Made by a program: the position numbers and the translations under genes. A stretch of DNA of 64,000 bases from Candidatus Poseidoniaceae archaeon. Lineage in GTDB: Archaea; Thermoplasmatota; Poseidoniia; Poseidoniales; Poseidoniaceae. Where the stretch lies: positions 186,001 through 250,000 of the forward strand of contig CASIAW010000001.1 in NCBI GenBank assembly GCA_949372875.1, written 5' to 3'. Under the pieces are notes generated by a model. That model worked only from the letters and a program-made list of their open reading frames with translations, ran no database searches and was not told the DNA's origin. Shown in pieces: positions 21,350 to 32,064 of the stretch; the stretch's first letter is position 1, and every line of letters starts with the position of its first letter.

Positions 21350-22729
21350 TCACTCTTCTTCACTGAGGAGAAGCATCGATTGTCGCGTTGGCGGCATATC
21401 CAGTTGCCCTAACCTAAATCCGACTAAGCGCAAACCTCGGTTGTGCTGAACATTGGTAGCGAAAAGATAGTCTGCAAGTCGAAGAAATACATCAGGCTCA
21501 TCCATAGCAACCGGTATAGAACGGCCATGCGTATGTGTTTCAAAACCAGTATAGCGTATCTTCACTTCCGCAAGACGTCCTGAAATGCCCATTTCTTTCG
21601 AGCGTTTCAAAACCCGTTCAGTCAGGGAGCGAAGTACTTCGAGAACAGCCTCATGGTCGGTTTGATCGGTGGAGAAGGTTTGTTCTTTACCTATTGACTT
21701 CCGACTCCGAAGTTGGCTGACTTCTGAACTCGTATTCCCATCAACCACACGCATCAGCCATGCAGCAAATCGTTCTCCTGCCATCCTCCCTAAGGCGAGC
21801 TCTCCCAACACATAGGCTTCATCGACAGTCACGAAACCCCATTCGGCAAGTTGCGTGGCCCGTTTCGGCCCTATTCCGGGGACTTCGCGCAATGACCTAC
21901 CCTCAAAAAAGTCGGCGATTTCATCTGGTAAAATTCGAAAGATTCCCTTTGGCTTATTCACCTCACTCGACATTTTGGCTAAAATACGAGTTGGAGCAAT
22001 ACCAAAGGATGCTGTGAGTCCAACCTTCTCTTCAATTAAATCTTGCAAAGTCCGACACAGTGCAAAAGCAGCATCCCAATCGCCTTGAACGTGCTCAGTG
22101 ACATCCAGATAAGCTTCATCAATACTTGCTTTCTCAAAGTGTTCAGCAGGCTCTTGAAGTATTTTCATCACTTGTCGAGAGGCCCGACTGTAGAGCCCTC
22201 GACTTCCCCGAATGTAGTGGCCAGGCCCAAATGGATGCCCAGGGCATCGCCGCCAAGCTTCACTTACCGGCATCGCAGAACGTATCCCAAAGGCTCGGGC
22301 TGCATAGTTGCACGTCGAGACAATACCACGCCCTCTGCCGCCTTGGGGGTCAGAACCAATGATCAAAGGTTTTTCTGGGTCCAGGTCATGATGAAGGATT
22401 TCAACAGCAGCAAAGAATGCATCAAGGTCACAATGAACCAAAATACGCTCCTTGGAAGAATCGGTTGAACCAATAGACGATGGTTCATCCTCTCCCGACA
22501 TGCTTGAACAATGTTGGCCGCGGTGCTTGAAGTTGATGTATTCTTCACAGACATGTATCTCGAGATGTGGAGTGAGATAGACCAATTTTTCAAATGGCTG
22601 AAATTCTCTTGGAAGGTCTTCAAGGGGTTGTGAAAAGAGTTTTTTTAGGTGTCGAGTTGGAAATATGGGAAGCCGCATACCTTCGATTTTTCGCGTAAGG
22701 ACATCTATGTTTGATGTGACCCACGGCAA
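21350..22729 (-). CDS. dinB: DNA polymerase IV (Y family); alternative start at 22501
   Basis: HCDLDAFFAAVE, CNYAARAFGIRSAMP, YSRASRQVM, SIDEAYLDVT, GIAPTRILAKMSSEVNKPKG. Confidence 0.9.
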   Translation of the reverse strand: MPWVTSNIDVLTRKIEGMRLPIFPTRHLKKLFSQPLEDLPREFQPFEKLVYLTPHLEIHVCEEYINFKHRGQHCSSMSGEDEPSSIGSTDSSKERILVHCDLDAFFAAVEILHHDLDPEKPLIIGSDPQGGRGRGIVSTCNYAARAFGIRSAMPVSEAWRRCPGHPFGPGHYIRGSRGLYSRASRQVMKILQEPAEHFEKASIDEAYLDVTEHVQGDWDAAFALCRTLQDLIEEKVGLTASFGIAPTRILAKMSSEVNKPKGIFRILPDEIADFFEGRSLREVPGIGPKRATQLAEWGFVTVDEAYVLGELALGRMAGERFAAWLMRVVDGNTSSEVSQLRSRKSIGKEQTFSTDQTDHEAVLEVLRSLTERVLKRSKEMGISGRLAEVKIRYTGFETHTHGRSIPVAMDEPDVFLRLADYLFATNVQHNRGLRLVGFRLGQLDMPPTRQSMLLLSEEE

Positions 22730-22744
22730 ACCGAAGTGAAAGTA

Positions 22745-23731
22745 TCACTTGAGTAAATGTGAATTGACTGTCGTTTCAGCCTGCCCTCCGTCAAGGACCG
22801 TCATTACTGCATGAGCGATGTCTCGGCCAACGCGTGCTTGGGCTTCCAAGGTGGCTGCACCGATGTGCGGCGTACCGTGGAAATTCGGGTGTTGAACGAG
22901 TTTATTACCTTCTGGGATTGGCTCTGTTTCAAAGACATCAAGGGCCGCAGATGCAAGTTCACCAGATTCAAGTGCTCTCAAAAGTGCGTCTTCATCCACA
23001 ATTCCACCGCGTGCACAATTAACAATATGATTGCCGCAATGTATCCCATCAGGAGACTTACCAGGCATGAGAGCAATACGTTCTGCATTCACAAGATGGT
23101 GTGTTTCCTCGTTGTAGTTGCAGTGAATCGAAATGTGAGTGCAGGTTTGGAATAATGTGTCTACTTTCTTGTGCAATGTTGTGTTTTGCGCTTTGGCAAC
23201 TTTCGACGGTAAATACGGGTCATACGTGTGAACTTCCATACCGAATAGTTGCGCAAGTGCCCCAACACCTTGAGCGATTCTTCCGAATCCAATAAGGCCC
23301 AAGTTCTTACCGAATAATTCAGTACCTTTCATGGATTTCTTTTCCCATTTGTCTTGGCGCATTCCACGATCTGCTCGAGGAATATGGCGAAGGCAAGAAA
23401 GCAAGTGACCAACGGTAAGTTCAATCACTGATTGTGTCGATGCGCGAGGTGCGTTGACAACAGGAATACCTGCTGCTGCGGCTGCTTTGATATCGATGTT
23501 ATCAACACCAACACCTGCGCGGGCAATAACTTTCAAGCGGTCGCCCGAATGTTCGATAACTTCCTGAGGAATCTTTGTGGCACTACGAACAATAATAGCA
23601 TCAAAATCTGAAAGTGCACCTGAAAGTAAAGCTTCGGCTTCGATAAAATCGAGAACCACTTCATGCCCTGCGCGTTCAAGTAAAACAACTGCATCTTTTG
23701 CCATGCCATCCGTAACAGCAATTCTCGCCAT
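22745..23731 (-). CDS. serA: D-3-phosphoglycerate dehydrogenase (short form)
   Basis: VIARAGVGVDNIDIKAA, LGLIGFGRIAQGVG, NCARGGIVDEDAL, ALDVFETEP, TPHIGAATLEAQ. Confidence 0.88.
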   Translation of the reverse strand: MARIAVTDGMAKDAVVLLERAGHEVVLDFIEAEALLSGALSDFDAIIVRSATKIPQEVIEHSGDRLKVIARAGVGVDNIDIKAAAAAGIPVVNAPRASTQSVIELTVGHLLSCLRHIPRADRGMRQDKWEKKSMKGTELFGKNLGLIGFGRIAQGVGALAQLFGMEVHTYDPYLPSKVAKAQNTTLHKKVDTLFQTCTHISIHCNYNEETHHLVNAERIALMPGKSPDGIHCGNHIVNCARGGIVDEDALLRALESGELASAALDVFETEPIPEGNKLVQHPNFHGTPHIGAATLEAQARVGRDIAHAVMTVLDGGQAETTVNSHLLK

Positions 23732-23830
23732 GAACACCGGTTTCAACACCAAGGCCATCAACCTTAGCCAAACAGAATCGGTGAACCCTATGTTTGAAAC
23801 ACTCCAGCATTGTGGGCGAAGTGATACAAC

Positions 23831-24976
23831 ATGGCAAGCGTTGATTCCAGCACATTGATTTGGGCGGCAGGTTTGCTGTCAATACCAATACTCCTGGCAT
23901 TACCAATGCGCCTCGGGTGGAGATTATTCATTGGGGTCGAGCATGAATCATCCCAATACCGAAATACCGTCTTACAAATCATCGATGCAGGTCGGCAAGT
24001 CGCCCCTTTTCGGGCCACTCTCGATGATGTGGCTCGAAGCCTCCACATACGCCCAAGTCACCAACGGCTCATCGAAGCCGACCTTTTTCATCCATTGACA
24101 GTCTCGCATTTTCTCTTATTGCCAGCCATCATCATTTTCCCACTGGCAGTGATTATGGCGCTCCCTGTGATCCTCATTGGCTTCCCAGTTTTACTGGTCA
24201 TAGAATACGTATTCATTCGGAAAGGGATGCTCGTTCGTGGCCTCAAAAAAATCGAACAAATCATGCATTGGCAGATTATTCACATCCCAAAACCACATCG
24301 TGGTTTAGCCGAGGACAAAGCCAAAATGAATGAGTTTTCTCAACATGTCATACACTTCAACCATGTCCCCCAGGGTGCGTTCTTAGGGCTCTTTGCTTGG
24401 TTGATGGTTCACTGGACTTTTAATTTGGATTCATGGGGGATTGAAATCCTCATTTCAACTGTACTTTACATCATTTTACTCGGAGCACTTGGGGTGCTCA
24501 ATGCTGCATTTGAGTCCGACTTGGTCTTTGTCGACCCATCCAAGGGTCGCTTGGTACCGGTTGACCAATGGCTGGAAAGTATTCTCAAACCATTAGTGGG
24601 TATTGGATTGGTTTTCCTCATTGGGAGGAATTTGTTGGATGAAGCAAGGGATGGAAATGCTGTACTCTTTGCGCTCACTGTATTGACCCTCTTGTATGGC
24701 GCTGCAGTAGTTGGAATTGCATTCAGATGGGGGTATTCGATCTGGAGAGGTTCACATGTTCGAGACGAGTTTGGAGCACAAGTCATTGAAACCCTAAACC
24801 CACTCTCCTATGATTTGACTCGGACAAAAGGGCGTATAGAATTCCATGTTCGAATGGTGATGAAAGAGCGGATAAATAAACTGAATGAAGCGCCGATAGT
24901 ACAACTCAGTTTTGCAGACTTGCAAGAACTTCCTTCAAGTGAAAACCGAGGTAAGATTCCGGAAAACCCGCTCTGA
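23831..24976 (+). CDS. Hypothetical polytopic membrane protein
   Basis: Several strongly hydrophobic segments; no recognised family. Confidence 0.65.
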   Translation: MASVDSSTLIWAAGLLSIPILLALPMRLGWRLFIGVEHESSQYRNTVLQIIDAGRQVAPFRATLDDVARSLHIRPSHQRLIEADLFHPLTVSHFLLLPAIIIFPLAVIMALPVILIGFPVLLVIEYVFIRKGMLVRGLKKIEQIMHWQIIHIPKPHRGLAEDKAKMNEFSQHVIHFNHVPQGAFLGLFAWLMVHWTFNLDSWGIEILISTVLYIILLGALGVLNAAFESDLVFVDPSKGRLVPVDQWLESILKPLVGIGLVFLIGRNLLDEARDGNAVLFALTVLTLLYGAAVVGIAFRWGYSIWRGSHVRDEFGAQVIETLNPLSYDLTRTKGRIEFHVRMVMKERINKLNEAPIVQLSFADLQELPSSENRGKIPENPL

Positions 24977-27505
24977 CTAAGCATCTAATTCTGCATCGAT
25001 TGTATCGCCATCCTCAGGTCGGTCTGGATTGATGTTATACAATGTGTAACTGGCACCAAGACCGCAGAGGAGGAAGAATACGAGCATCAATGCTGTGACA
25101 CCTTTGTATTCTGCAAACACACTCGAAAGATCGGAAAAGAATCCTTCAGTTGATTCCTCTTGCACAACCTTTGGAACGATTTCCATCATTAATGACTCTT
25201 GATTGTAAGCCTCACGCGTGAACGTGAGTTGTCCAATGAATGAATCATCCCATGCATCAGATGGAGTTGTTGGGTCTAAGTCTGAATAAAAGTCTGGGCG
25301 ATGAGGAATGGAAATATCAACAGGTGTCGACAAGTCAAGGGTCAACACAACATCCACAGTGTAAGGAATACTTGATTCAAAGAACTCCGGGTCATCTGCA
25401 ATGCCAAAGAGCGTAGCTGCTTGCCCAGTCACGTCAAAGTGCGCCCATGAGTTCCAATGCTCTGGACTAACATCAAGGTCGTAAATCCACGTATCAGATA
25501 CACGAGTCCCTGAACCTTGAGCATCGTTGGAGCCGTCTTCAGCCAAGTCTATCTCCATTTGCAAACTACCAAACTGTGCAGTTTCAAGATCGACTTCTGT
25601 AGGTGAGAAGTAAGCCAAGAGATTATTTGTTCCGTTGGGAATCCAAACATAGTGAGAATCCTCAGTGTAATACACTGCGCCTGAGGCACCATTGTTGAAA
25701 TGATTCCAATCCCCCTTCCATGCATGACGAACACGGTCGGTATCAACAGGGAGTGTTTCGACCGTCATCAACGATGTGTAAATCTCATGTGCATCCCAAA
25801 CGGTATATTCTGGATGGTCGACAATTCCATCGTTGTTTTGATCACGCATAAGTTGCAAAGTTCGAGCAAGAGCAACGGCATGATCGACATTTGTAAGCCC
25901 ATGGCCTATTCTCCAGTCATGGCATTCACCAGTTGCACTTCGGTAACAATCAGTCGGAATATCATTGCAGGAATCGTCATCGTTTCCACTTTCACATGAA
26001 TTTGCCATTCCTTCATACTGCGCAGTTAATTCTAAAATCAATTCAAGTTCATGAACACGAGAAAAATTAGCGGATTGCCAATCTTCGAACTGGCCATAGG
26101 CTGCTGACCCTTCACCACCGACCAGAGAGGAACCCTCGTCGTGGTCATCTCGATGGTAGTCTGCAACCCCTAACGAAGGTGCTACATTGAGAATTAATCC
26201 AGCCATGCCACCCACGTGAGGAGTGGCCATACTGGTTCCGGAAATCGACATGTAATACAGATCACCTTGCAATTTTGTCGATGCATCGATAGCCGTTCCT
26301 CGAGGGGCAGTCGCCCATATATCTCGGCCGGGCGCTCCAACATCCGGCCATGTGTGCATTTGAACCATACAACCTCGTGACGAAAATGAAGTCACTGCTG
26401 TCCCATCATGAGTCAATGCGGCAACTGAGATTGCAGCAGGGGTATTAGCGTAGACATTGGTTTTCAAGCCTCCAGCACACTCTCCTCCGTTACCCCCTGA
26501 GTTCGATGCAGCAAAAATAACCGCAACGCCGTGATCATAGGTCAACATCTCAGTCAACTGTGCAACTGCACCATTGGGGTCATAATCTCCATCGGTACCC
26601 CAAGAGTTGGATACGACGCGAATATGGTATTCGTTCTGACCAGGAATAGAATGTTGATATGTCCATTCAAGTCCTTGTTCTGCGGCAAAAATAGATGCTC
26701 CGTCGCCTGTGCCCAATGCAATAAGTTGCCCGCCTTTAGCAACTCCCGCACGACGTCCAGATGAGGCATCACCATTTCCTGCGATTGTACCCCCAACGTG
26801 AGTTCCGTGTCCAGAGGACGTGTCAGAATTACGAGTTTCAGTCCAGACTCCATCCCACTTTGCTGAGTAGAGTGTCTTTTCTCCAGTCCAAGGTTCAAGA
26901 TAATCATAATCCGGGTGACCAGCATCAACTCCAGTATCCAAGTCGACAATGGCCGTTCCATCGCCATCCCACTCTGTAAATCCGAGATCCATGTCGTAAT
27001 CGACGGTTCCGTCCGGATTGATGATTGCTCGATGCCAAGAGGTCGTTGCATTGACCACGTGTGTTGTTTCGTGCATGAGAGCGCCAACATCGGGGTTTGG
27101 TTCACCGCCAAATTCTGCTGGTAGGTAGAAGAACTCAAGTTCACGATTCAACTCAAGGTATTCGACACGTTCCCACATACTGATTTTTCGTATATTGAGC
27201 GCAGAAGCTTCGATTAAGCCACCATCGATAAGTGGGGCGTCGCCGAGCAATTCCGCATCAAAGTTATCGAATTCTAATCGGTCATCAGCAGTGACTGCAC
27301 TTTGGAGTTGGAAGATGACAGAAAGGAGAGTAACGTCATCAACAAGACTCAATTCATCTTCAAGCGATGCATCCATCCGTTCAAAATCTCCAAGTGGATT
27401 GAGACCTGATGCCAGCGGTGCTGCTGAGACGCCTACAAGCAGGAATTGTAAAGCGCAGACAATAAGAATACTACGGGCCGAACTTTGTTGCATGATGTGG
27501 GGCAT
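24977..27505 (-). CDS. Subtilisin-like serine protease (S8) with C-terminal TM anchor
   Basis: IVDLDTGVDAGHPDYD, SGHGTHVGGTIAGN, RVVSNSWG, FAASNSGGNGG, SGTSMATPHVGGMAGL; terminal TM helix. ORF can extend to 27553. Confidence 0.92.
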   Translation of the reverse strand: MPHIMQQSSARSILIVCALQFLLVGVSAAPLASGLNPLGDFERMDASLEDELSLVDDVTLLSVIFQLQSAVTADDRLEFDNFDAELLGDAPLIDGGLIEASALNIRKISMWERVEYLELNRELEFFYLPAEFGGEPNPDVGALMHETTHVVNATTSWHRAIINPDGTVDYDMDLGFTEWDGDGTAIVDLDTGVDAGHPDYDYLEPWTGEKTLYSAKWDGVWTETRNSDTSSGHGTHVGGTIAGNGDASSGRRAGVAKGGQLIALGTGDGASIFAAEQGLEWTYQHSIPGQNEYHIRVVSNSWGTDGDYDPNGAVAQLTEMLTYDHGVAVIFAASNSGGNGGECAGGLKTNVYANTPAAISVAALTHDGTAVTSFSSRGCMVQMHTWPDVGAPGRDIWATAPRGTAIDASTKLQGDLYYMSISGTSMATPHVGGMAGLILNVAPSLGVADYHRDDHDEGSSLVGGEGSAAYGQFEDWQSANFSRVHELELILELTAQYEGMANSCESGNDDDSCNDIPTDCYRSATGECHDWRIGHGLTNVDHAVALARTLQLMRDQNNDGIVDHPEYTVWDAHEIYTSLMTVETLPVDTDRVRHAWKGDWNHFNNGASGAVYYTEDSHYVWIPNGTNNLLAYFSPTEVDLETAQFGSLQMEIDLAEDGSNDAQGSGTRVSDTWIYDLDVSPEHWNSWAHFDVTGQAATLFGIADDPEFFESSIPYTVDVVLTLDLSTPVDISIPHRPDFYSDLDPTTPSDAWDDSFIGQLTFTREAYNQESLMMEIVPKVVQEESTEGFFSDLSSVFAEYKGVTALMLVFFLLCGLGASYTLYNINPDRPEDGDTIDAELDA

Positions 27506-27540
27506 GTGCGCATATACTAAGCCCTTCGCATCGTTTGAGT

Positions 27541-28251
27541 CTAATTCATCCAAGGTATTTCATCTGGAATTTCTGCAAAAAGGTTAGCAGGAAGGGCTGT
27601 TTTAATTTTCGATACAGACCCCAATCCTGCAGTAACTTTCAATTGCCACGCTTCGTATTCTGCATAAGAATTCATAGAGAGAAGTGGGTTATTTTTACGG
27701 TTCCAATCAAGGGTTTGAAACTCAGTCCCAGGTGGCTCATGTCCAGTACAAACGAGTAAGTCCCCATCAAGAGAAACTAATTTTTGAAGCGATTCCCAAT
27801 GTGCATGTAATCGGCCACTGGGTAAATCGTCACGTCCGGCACCGCCTTCGCCGGTAAAGAGGAAATCACCAGTGAAAAGATGCATCGGAGATTCAAGAAG
27901 AACATGGTCATTGGTATGCCCTGGAACGTGGTGGGCCTTGATTGGAATTGAGCCAATCATGAGAACCTCATCCTCGTCAATATAACGGGAGACTCCAAGG
28001 CAGGCAGTATCCCTCCACATCACATACTCACAGCCGGTTTTTTCACGCAATGAATAACATGCAGTGATGTGATCAGCATGCGTGTGAGTCGCAAAAGCAA
28101 CTTGCAGTGAAAGCCCTCGGTCTTTCAAGAGGGTGAGATAGTCTTCCATGAAATCAAAAACCGGATCTATCAAAGCGGCTACTTTCTTTTCCAAATCAGC
28201 CAAGAGGTAGGTTTTGGCCCAACCTGTCTGATTGAGTTGTTCAAAGTCCAT
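27541..28251 (-). CDS. Metallo-beta-lactamase fold hydrolase (ETHE1/persulfide dioxygenase- or glyoxalase II-like)
   Basis: THTHADHITACYSLREKTG, HVPGHTNDHV, LFTGDFLFTGEGGAGRDDLPSG, CTGHEPPG. ORF can extend to 28290. Confidence 0.82.
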   Translation of the reverse strand: MDFEQLNQTGWAKTYLLADLEKKVAALIDPVFDFMEDYLTLLKDRGLSLQVAFATHTHADHITACYSLREKTGCEYVMWRDTACLGVSRYIDEDEVLMIGSIPIKAHHVPGHTNDHVLLESPMHLFTGDFLFTGEGGAGRDDLPSGRLHAHWESLQKLVSLDGDLLVCTGHEPPGTEFQTLDWNRKNNPLLSMNSYAEYEAWQLKVTAGLGSVSKIKTALPANLFAEIPDEIPWMN

Positions 28252-28346
28252 GACAAACCCATTGAGCACATCTACTTGAAGAATACCCACCCATGCGAGT
28301 TAAACACCATACGAGCATTGATGAAACATGAGGGAAACCGGTAAGC

Positions 28347-29063
28347 ATGCATCCCGTTGAAGTGGTTCACCTTGAACACGATGGGAAAGTATTGCTCGTG
28401 GATGATGCAGGTAATGGACCGCAACTCCCCGTGCAAGGCCGACAGGATGATTCCAAACCGTTACGCCTACCTACATCTGACGAAATCGAAAAGATGGGAA
28501 TAAAGTGGAAAGCGATGAGAGAAACTCGTCTGCTTTTTGGAACTCTTGTTTTTCGCGTCGTCAAAGGCTATCCCAAAATTGAGTGGCCTGAGCACTGGGC
28601 TTGGAAGGATGATATGATTTCTGATAATGCTGTTCATCCAGTGGCTCGAGAGGCAATATATCGATCAATACATCGGCTTGTATCAAAAGTAATGATTTGT
28701 AATGATGCTGGAAAGGTACTACTAGCCAAAGTAGAGCGAGGGCACTTCAGAGGGTTTTGGACTCTACCAGGCGGCTATATGGACCATGATGAGCATCCGA
28801 GTATAGGTTGCGTTCGTGAAACGCTTGAAGAGATTGGCTTGAGCATTGTATTACAAAAAACCCAACCTGTTATCACACAAAAAATATTCACAGATGAAGG
28901 AATTTCATTTGTCTCATTCACCTATCGCTCGGCTTGGGATGGAGATATCACCACGCTCAAATTACAGACAGAAGAGATTTCTGAAGTCAAATGGTTTTCT
29001 CCTTCAGATGCGAGAGATGTAGCAGTATCGCACTTCGATAAAGAAGCATTACGAAGTTTGTAG
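28347..29063 (+). CDS. NUDIX hydrolase with N-terminal extension
   Basis: Exact Nudix box GYMDHDEHPSIGCVRETLEEIGL. Confidence 0.88.
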   Translation: MHPVEVVHLEHDGKVLLVDDAGNGPQLPVQGRQDDSKPLRLPTSDEIEKMGIKWKAMRETRLLFGTLVFRVVKGYPKIEWPEHWAWKDDMISDNAVHPVAREAIYRSIHRLVSKVMICNDAGKVLLAKVERGHFRGFWTLPGGYMDHDEHPSIGCVRETLEEIGLSIVLQKTQPVITQKIFTDEGISFVSFTYRSAWDGDITTLKLQTEEISEVKWFSPSDARDVAVSHFDKEALRSL

Positions 29064-29096
29064 CTAACGCGAACGACGCAAGTGCAGAGACTGAAT

Positions 29097-31946
29097 CTAT
29101 GCGCCGACGCTTTTGCGTGCTGCTTCAAGTGCATCATCCAGCCCCTCAGGATGAGAACCACCGCCTTGAGCAAGAGTTGGCCTGCCGCCACCTCCACCCT
29201 TGATATGGGGGGCTATTTCTCGTAGCAGTTGAACAGCATCATAGCGCTCACTGGCAACCGTATTTTCGGTCACAGCAATCATCAATTTACCGCCGCCTTC
29301 CTTTGAGCCAAGAACCGCCAAAGTTGGTTGAGATGCGTCAAGAGTAAGTTCTTTGAGCATCTTTGTCATTTTCTTGAGATCACCTGTGACTTCCATGATT
29401 GCAATCCGAACACCCTCTATTTCTGAAGAATCCGAACCACCTCCAGATGTTCGCAATCGAACAATTTCTGCCTCAAGCTGTTCTATTGTCTTACGTTGTT
29501 CCTTCCACTCAGAATAGAATCGTTCTGTTGTCTTCGGTAAATCATTGGACGGGATACCAAAAATATCACTGGCCTTTCTCAATAAAGCGTCTTGATTTCG
29601 AGCATAGTCGAGTGCGGCCTGACCTGCAACAATGTGAAGCCGCTCAACACCGTCTTGGACAGCTGCAGAACGAACAATCCGAATCGAACCAATTTGCCCT
29701 GGCTCATCATGGTGTGTTCCACCACATGCCTGTATATCGTGGTCAGAAATTCGAAGAATCCGAATGGAATTACCTTTGGGTGCACCGCCTTGGTACAAAT
29801 CAAAACCATATTTTTTGTCGGCATCTTTACGATTTAACTCGGTTTTCTCGGTACGTTGAACTTGCCCTAAGACTTCATTGGCCAAAGATTCGATCGCATC
29901 CAGATCATCTCGATTGAGGCGGTTAAAGTGCGTAATGTCAAGCCGACCTGAATCGACAGACTTGTTCGCTCCAGCCTGATAGATATGAGGACCAAGAATG
30001 CGCCGTGCTGCACCACCTACAATGTGAACCGCTGTATGATGATCCATCAGTTGCTTACGTCGTTTCCAGTCGATGCTACCGTGAACCAAATCGCCGGTTT
30101 CAAACGAACCTCCAACAAAGTGAAGAATGTGAGAACCTACTTTTTGCGTATCAAAAACTACGTGATGAATCGAATCGGTTGACAAGCGTCCATAGTCACC
30201 TTCTTGACCGCCACCTTCAGGATAGAAACATGTTTTATCGAGTAGAATTGCATGAGTTGCACCGTCTGGTAAATCATCTCCGATAAGGGGAAGACAGGCA
30301 AGTACACTTGCATCAAATTCTTTTTGTTGGACATCGTCATAATACAACGCGTGTGTTGCCGGTAAAGCCGGAATATGTTCAACGAATGGTTTCGCCTCAA
30401 CGGATTGAGCTGCTTGCTTGGCTATGCGTGCATGGCGCTCTGCCATTTCAGCAGCAAAGCCAGTACGAATCTGTACTTTTTTCCAACCAGCATTCTTGGC
30501 CAGAGTAACAACCATGTCAGGAGCAAGCCCATGTGAATCATTGAGGTTGAAAAGAAGCTCATCAGGAAGATATTCTGTATCTCTCGGTATATCTTTGAAT
30601 TGAGTGGTAATTACGTGACCGCCCTTGCGAATCATTTCACCATAACGGTCTTCTTCAAGTTGAAGAATCCTGAGTAAACCATCATGTGTTTGTTTCATCG
30701 CTTGACCATCTAAGTTCACGGATATGTGATGTTGTGCGAGTTCTGAAAGTGAAATCTCAAGGCCTAAGTCATCGCGAAGGCGCAGTGTTCGTCGTGCGAG
30801 CATTCGGGCAAGATAACCTGCCTTGGCATTTGAAGGAACCAATCCATCACCGAGCATATTACTCAGTGCATGAAGGTGGTCTGGAATCGCATATATTTTT
30901 GACAATGGTTCAGTAACTGCGGTGAATTGTTCGGGTGTTACAACCACACCGCGTTCATCCAATCGACGAAGGAACGTGGTTCGAAGTTCTTCAGCATCAA
31001 CGCCAGGTTCAATGTTCATAATGCCGTTGAGTCGACTCATCTCACCGAGAAGTGAATCTAAATCAAGATCGGGCCATTGAGAAGTGATTGATGAAAAACC
31101 AACCAATTCCTTTAGCCATGAAACAGTTTCAGGATAAATTGCTTCATAGATTGTGGGGGTTCCTGCTGCAGCCCAACAGAAACGCTCCAATCCATATCCA
31201 GTATCGATTATTTGCAAAGGCATTTCTCGATATGTATCACCTTTGAGTTCAATGTCCCCTTTGGGGTGTTCCTCAAGATTCATGAAGACTAAAGTTGCGA
31301 GTTCCAAGCCACCAACAATTACCTCCACTGCTGCACCTGCATTGCCTCCACCACACCACGGATTTTCCACGTAGGTAATTTCTTTGGATGAAATATTGAA
31401 TGTCTTTGTCATGAGATCATGGCAATACTGAACACATTCTTCCATCCAGTAGTACATTTTTCCTTCATCGGGGCGGTTAAAAACGTGGTGAGCCATCATT
31501 TCAAAGGTGGTTAAATGCCGGCCTGAGCGACCAACTGCATCGACATCGGTTAAACGAATACAAGGTTGAGAAATCGTCAAAGGATTTGCTGGTGGTTCAA
31601 CTTCACCTGAAGTGACGTGCGGTTGAAAATCTGCAATTGATGCAATCGTCAGATGAATATCATCACGCCATCGAGCCAAAACCGGATAGGGTTCAACACG
31701 CGTGTGCTCAATATTTTCAAAGAACGATAAGAAAGCCTCCCTCATGGAATCTTTGAGGGCTTTTCCACGCATTGAATAGCCTTCAATTAAGGGTGCCCCG
31801 ATGAATGTGTATTCATCTTCTGCAGTATCACCACATGTATCTCTTGTGGGGTCTGTTGTCCAAAACCAAAGGGCGGTAATTCTACATTGGTTGCGAACAT
31901 AACCTTCATTCTTGAACACGGCTAAATCAATCGGTGGTAATCCCAT
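29097..31946 (-). CDS. alaS: Alanyl-tRNA synthetase (archaeal type)
   Basis: QPCIRLTDVDAVGRSGRHLTTFEMMAHH, NPWCGGGNAG, FYPEGGGQEGDYG, HTAVHIVGGAARRILG, ACGGTHHDEPGQIG, GGGGGRPTLAQGGG. Confidence 0.95.
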   Translation of the reverse strand: MGLPPIDLAVFKNEGYVRNQCRITALWFWTTDPTRDTCGDTAEDEYTFIGAPLIEGYSMRGKALKDSMREAFLSFFENIEHTRVEPYPVLARWRDDIHLTIASIADFQPHVTSGEVEPPANPLTISQPCIRLTDVDAVGRSGRHLTTFEMMAHHVFNRPDEGKMYYWMEECVQYCHDLMTKTFNISSKEITYVENPWCGGGNAGAAVEVIVGGLELATLVFMNLEEHPKGDIELKGDTYREMPLQIIDTGYGLERFCWAAAGTPTIYEAIYPETVSWLKELVGFSSITSQWPDLDLDSLLGEMSRLNGIMNIEPGVDAEELRTTFLRRLDERGVVVTPEQFTAVTEPLSKIYAIPDHLHALSNMLGDGLVPSNAKAGYLARMLARRTLRLRDDLGLEISLSELAQHHISVNLDGQAMKQTHDGLLRILQLEEDRYGEMIRKGGHVITTQFKDIPRDTEYLPDELLFNLNDSHGLAPDMVVTLAKNAGWKKVQIRTGFAAEMAERHARIAKQAAQSVEAKPFVEHIPALPATHALYYDDVQQKEFDASVLACLPLIGDDLPDGATHAILLDKTCFYPEGGGQEGDYGRLSTDSIHHVVFDTQKVGSHILHFVGGSFETGDLVHGSIDWKRRKQLMDHHTAVHIVGGAARRILGPHIYQAGANKSVDSGRLDITHFNRLNRDDLDAIESLANEVLGQVQRTEKTELNRKDADKKYGFDLYQGGAPKGNSIRILRISDHDIQACGGTHHDEPGQIGSIRIVRSAAVQDGVERLHIVAGQAALDYARNQDALLRKASDIFGIPSNDLPKTTERFYSEWKEQRKTIEQLEAEIVRLRTSGGGSDSSEIEGVRIAIMEVTGDLKKMTKMLKELTLDASQPTLAVLGSKEGGGKLMIAVTENTVASERYDAVQLLREIAPHIKGGGGGRPTLAQGGGSHPEGLDDALEAARKSVGA

Positions 31947-32064
31947 ATGACTTATCCCTCCCAAGGTATAACTCGCCGACCGTGCGACACCCCTTGAAAC
32001 CTATGGATATTTTTTGTCTGAAATGAAGAACAATGCTCAAAGGTGAATCGCACGAGCAGCACCT

